Below are positions 5,498-6,610 of a stretch of DNA of 6,610 bases, piece by piece; position 1 is the stretch's first letter; every line of letters begins with the position of its first letter. A program made the translations under genes and the position numbers. Source of the stretch: JAZDEL01 sp043820655 (lineage in GTDB: Archaea > Iainarchaeota > Iainarchaeia > Iainarchaeales > JAZDEL01); the NCBI GenBank assembly GCA_043820655.1, contig JBDRDO010000013.1, positions 1 to 6,610 on the forward strand, in the 5' to 3' direction. The notes beneath the pieces were generated by a model that was given only the letters and a program-made list of their open reading frames with translations, had not been told where the DNA came from and ran no database searches.

Positions 5498-5662
5498 TTA
5501 AGTGCCCATCTGCCCGGCAACATCACTTACTAAATCATCCGCCTCAGGGGCAAGCTGGCTGTTTATCATTCCCTTAACAAGCATTGCGACAACTACCACT
5601 ACCAATACAACCCCCCCTATAAGCAACAGCAGTTCCATGCTTGTCTGGCCTTGTTCATCCAT
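5498..5662 (-). CDS. Class III signal-peptide minipilin with atypical leader (54 aa)
   Basis: A small gene directly following the platform gene, whose TAA stop abuts this ATG. It encodes MDEQG|QTSMELLLLIGGVVLV. Gly before the cleavage site, Gln at +1, Ser at +3 and Glu at +5 are kept, and the hydrophobic helix runs to about residue 28. The short tail is acidic (APEADD, 38-43). The mature product would be 49 aa. Unusually, the leader has no basic residue: Gln4 replaces the Lys/Arg seen in the other four genes, leaving it net negative before the amino terminus. A run of seven G bases encodes Gly16-Gly17. The ribosome binding site is weak (GGCGGGAT) and lies inside the last codons of the platform gene, which suggests coupled, low-level translation and a minor-subunit role. 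Confidence 0.85.
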   Translation of the reverse strand: MDEQGQTSMELLLLIGGVVLVVVVVAMLVKGMINSQLAPEADDLVSDVAGQMGT

Positions 5663-6610
5663 TTACATCCCGCCTATTCCCGACACAAGCATGCCCGAGG
5701 CAACCTGTGAGAGGATATAAACCACATACGCCAGCAATAACAGGAAGGGGAAGTATATAATGCTTTTGTTAACCCTCCCGTCACGCATCAATGCAATCAT
5801 AATGCTGCTTGCAACAACCTCAATAAATATGTAAATTTGTATCAGGTTTGCGATTGTTTCGGATGCCTTAATTGCGGCATTCCTTGCCCCCTCTGCAACT
5901 GCGCCTGCGGAAGCCGTAATAAGCACATGCAAAATCGTGGCAACAAACCCGAAAATCATCGGCGCAACTATCGCCCCTGCGGCAATCATAAACATGACCT
6001 GCATCATTGTTCTGCTCTTCCTCTCTCTCCCTATCCTGTGCATTGCCCTTACATCATCCGAAATCTGGTCAAGTATATCCGCAAGCCCGGCACCCGAGTG
6101 CACGGAATCAATGATAATTGTGATGCTCCTCCTGACAAGCACTGAATCAATGTTCTCAATCAGCGTGTTAAGCGAGGTTTCAAAGTTTTCGCCCTCCTCA
6201 AGCTTCCTTAAAACAGCGTTCATTTCAACCTTCAATGCCCCATATTCGGACATTGCAACCTCGCGCAGGGCATATTCATATGTCCCGCCCGCCTTCAGTG
6301 TGTCGGCCATCTGCTTAAGTGCATCAGGCAGATCCTCCTCAATTGCGGCAATCCTGTTCATTGCCATTAAATAAGGATAGCCAAGCAAGAGATCAAGCAC
6401 AACAATAAACCCTATCAGGCCCAGATGCCATATTGCCGGCATCATCAGTATGAACACAGTGCCTGAAACAATCGCAACAAGGAGTGAAATCAAAACCCAG
6501 AGCGTGGCATCAACAGGAAACCCTGATTTCTCAAGATTGTCCGCATATGACCTGAACACCTTAAATTTGTTCAGGACAGGTATTTTCCTTGCAAGTCTTA
6601 ATGCCATCAT
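5663..6610 (-). CDS. Type II secretion F (TadC/GspF-like) pilus platform protein, possibly incomplete at its N-terminus
   Basis: The integral membrane platform of type IV pilus and Tad machines, which couples the cytosolic assembly ATPase to pilin extraction. One T2SSF domain is visible at about 91-189: EEDLPDALKQMADTLKAGGT (91-110), YEYALREVAM (111-120), LRKLEEGENFETSLNTL (134-150) and SVHSGAGLADILDQISDDVR (169-188). These are the amphipathic helices typical of TadB/TadC/GspF. Membrane segments are predicted at about 37-58, 63-81, 203-230, 256-275 and 283-305. A linker of basic residues (RIGRERKSR, 192-200) follows the domain. An ATG coincides with the right edge (MMALRLARK), so the true start may be there or further upstream; the 315 aa seen are a normal TadC-like size. 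The next gene begins directly after its stop, so the two are probably translated together. The partner ATPase is not in the window. Confidence 0.9.
   Translation of the reverse strand: MMALRLARKIPVLNKFKVFRSYADNLEKSGFPVDATLWVLISLLVAIVSGTVFILMMPAIWHLGLIGFIVVLDLLLGYPYLMAMNRIAAIEEDLPDALKQMADTLKAGGTYEYALREVAMSEYGALKVEMNAVLRKLEEGENFETSLNTLIENIDSVLVRRSITIIIDSVHSGAGLADILDQISDDVRAMHRIGRERKSRTMMQVMFMIAAGAIVAPMIFGFVATILHVLITASAGAVAEGARNAAIKASETIANLIQIYIFIEVVASSIMIALMRDGRVNKSIIYFPFLLLLAYVVYILSQVASGMLVSGIGGM

Noticed and set aside
5937..6374. Plus-strand open frame of 145 codons
   Set aside because: It lies entirely opposite the conserved T2SSF domain of the platform gene, and its serine- and isoleucine-rich product resembles no family.
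1..6610. CRISPR array, tRNA, insertion sequence or long direct repeat
   Set aside because: No regularly spaced repeats, cloverleaf-like sequence, transposase motifs or terminal inverted repeats were found on either strand by reading.

Overview
The window comes from an archaeon. The evidence is five short proteins with class III (type IV prepilin-like) signal peptides of the form G|Q-x-[S/A]-x-E, a prepilin peptidase with an archaeal-type C-terminal extension, an archaeal-type 2,3-bisphosphoglycerate-independent phosphoglycerate mutase, and a stand-alone TctA/DUF112 membrane protein. Archaeal TATA-like boxes and GGTGAT-type ribosome binding sites agree with this. The compact layout and several TTG starts would suit a small-genome uncultivated lineage (DPANN or a deep euryarchaeote), but the window cannot settle the phylum.

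All twelve genes lie on the minus strand, so transcription runs from 6610 down to 1. Block A (6610 to 2479) is a type IV pilus locus. In transcription order it holds a TadC/GspF-like platform protein (open at the right edge), a 54-aa minipilin, a promoter, a 61-aa minipilin, a 56-aa minipilin, an A24 prepilin peptidase, two larger pseudopilins (164 and 132 aa) with cysteine-containing head domains, and an unrecognised 4-TM protein. The assembly ATPase is not in the window and may lie beyond 6610. The genes are abutted, overlapped or separated by 1 to 34 bases, except at the 63-base gap that carries the promoter.

The 76-base gap at 2403-2478 separates the blocks. It holds T-rich tracts suitable as an archaeal terminator, a perfect 16-bp palindrome, and a TATA-like element placed so that the next mRNA would be leaderless or nearly so.

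Block B (2402 to 1) encodes a membrane-anchored OB-fold protein, a TctA-family membrane protein, a JAMM/MPN metalloprotease with an intact motif, and the N-terminal part of the phosphoglycerate mutase, cut by the left edge. These four look co-transcribed but share no obvious pathway.

The pilus parts fit one machine: the peptidase would cleave after the Gly of each leader, and the platform protein would work with an ATPase to polymerise the subunits. The internal promoter and the strong ribosome binding site before the 61-aa gene suggest that it is the major subunit. The two head-bearing proteins would then be minor or tip subunits. No RNA gene, insertion sequence, CRISPR array or other mobile element was seen.
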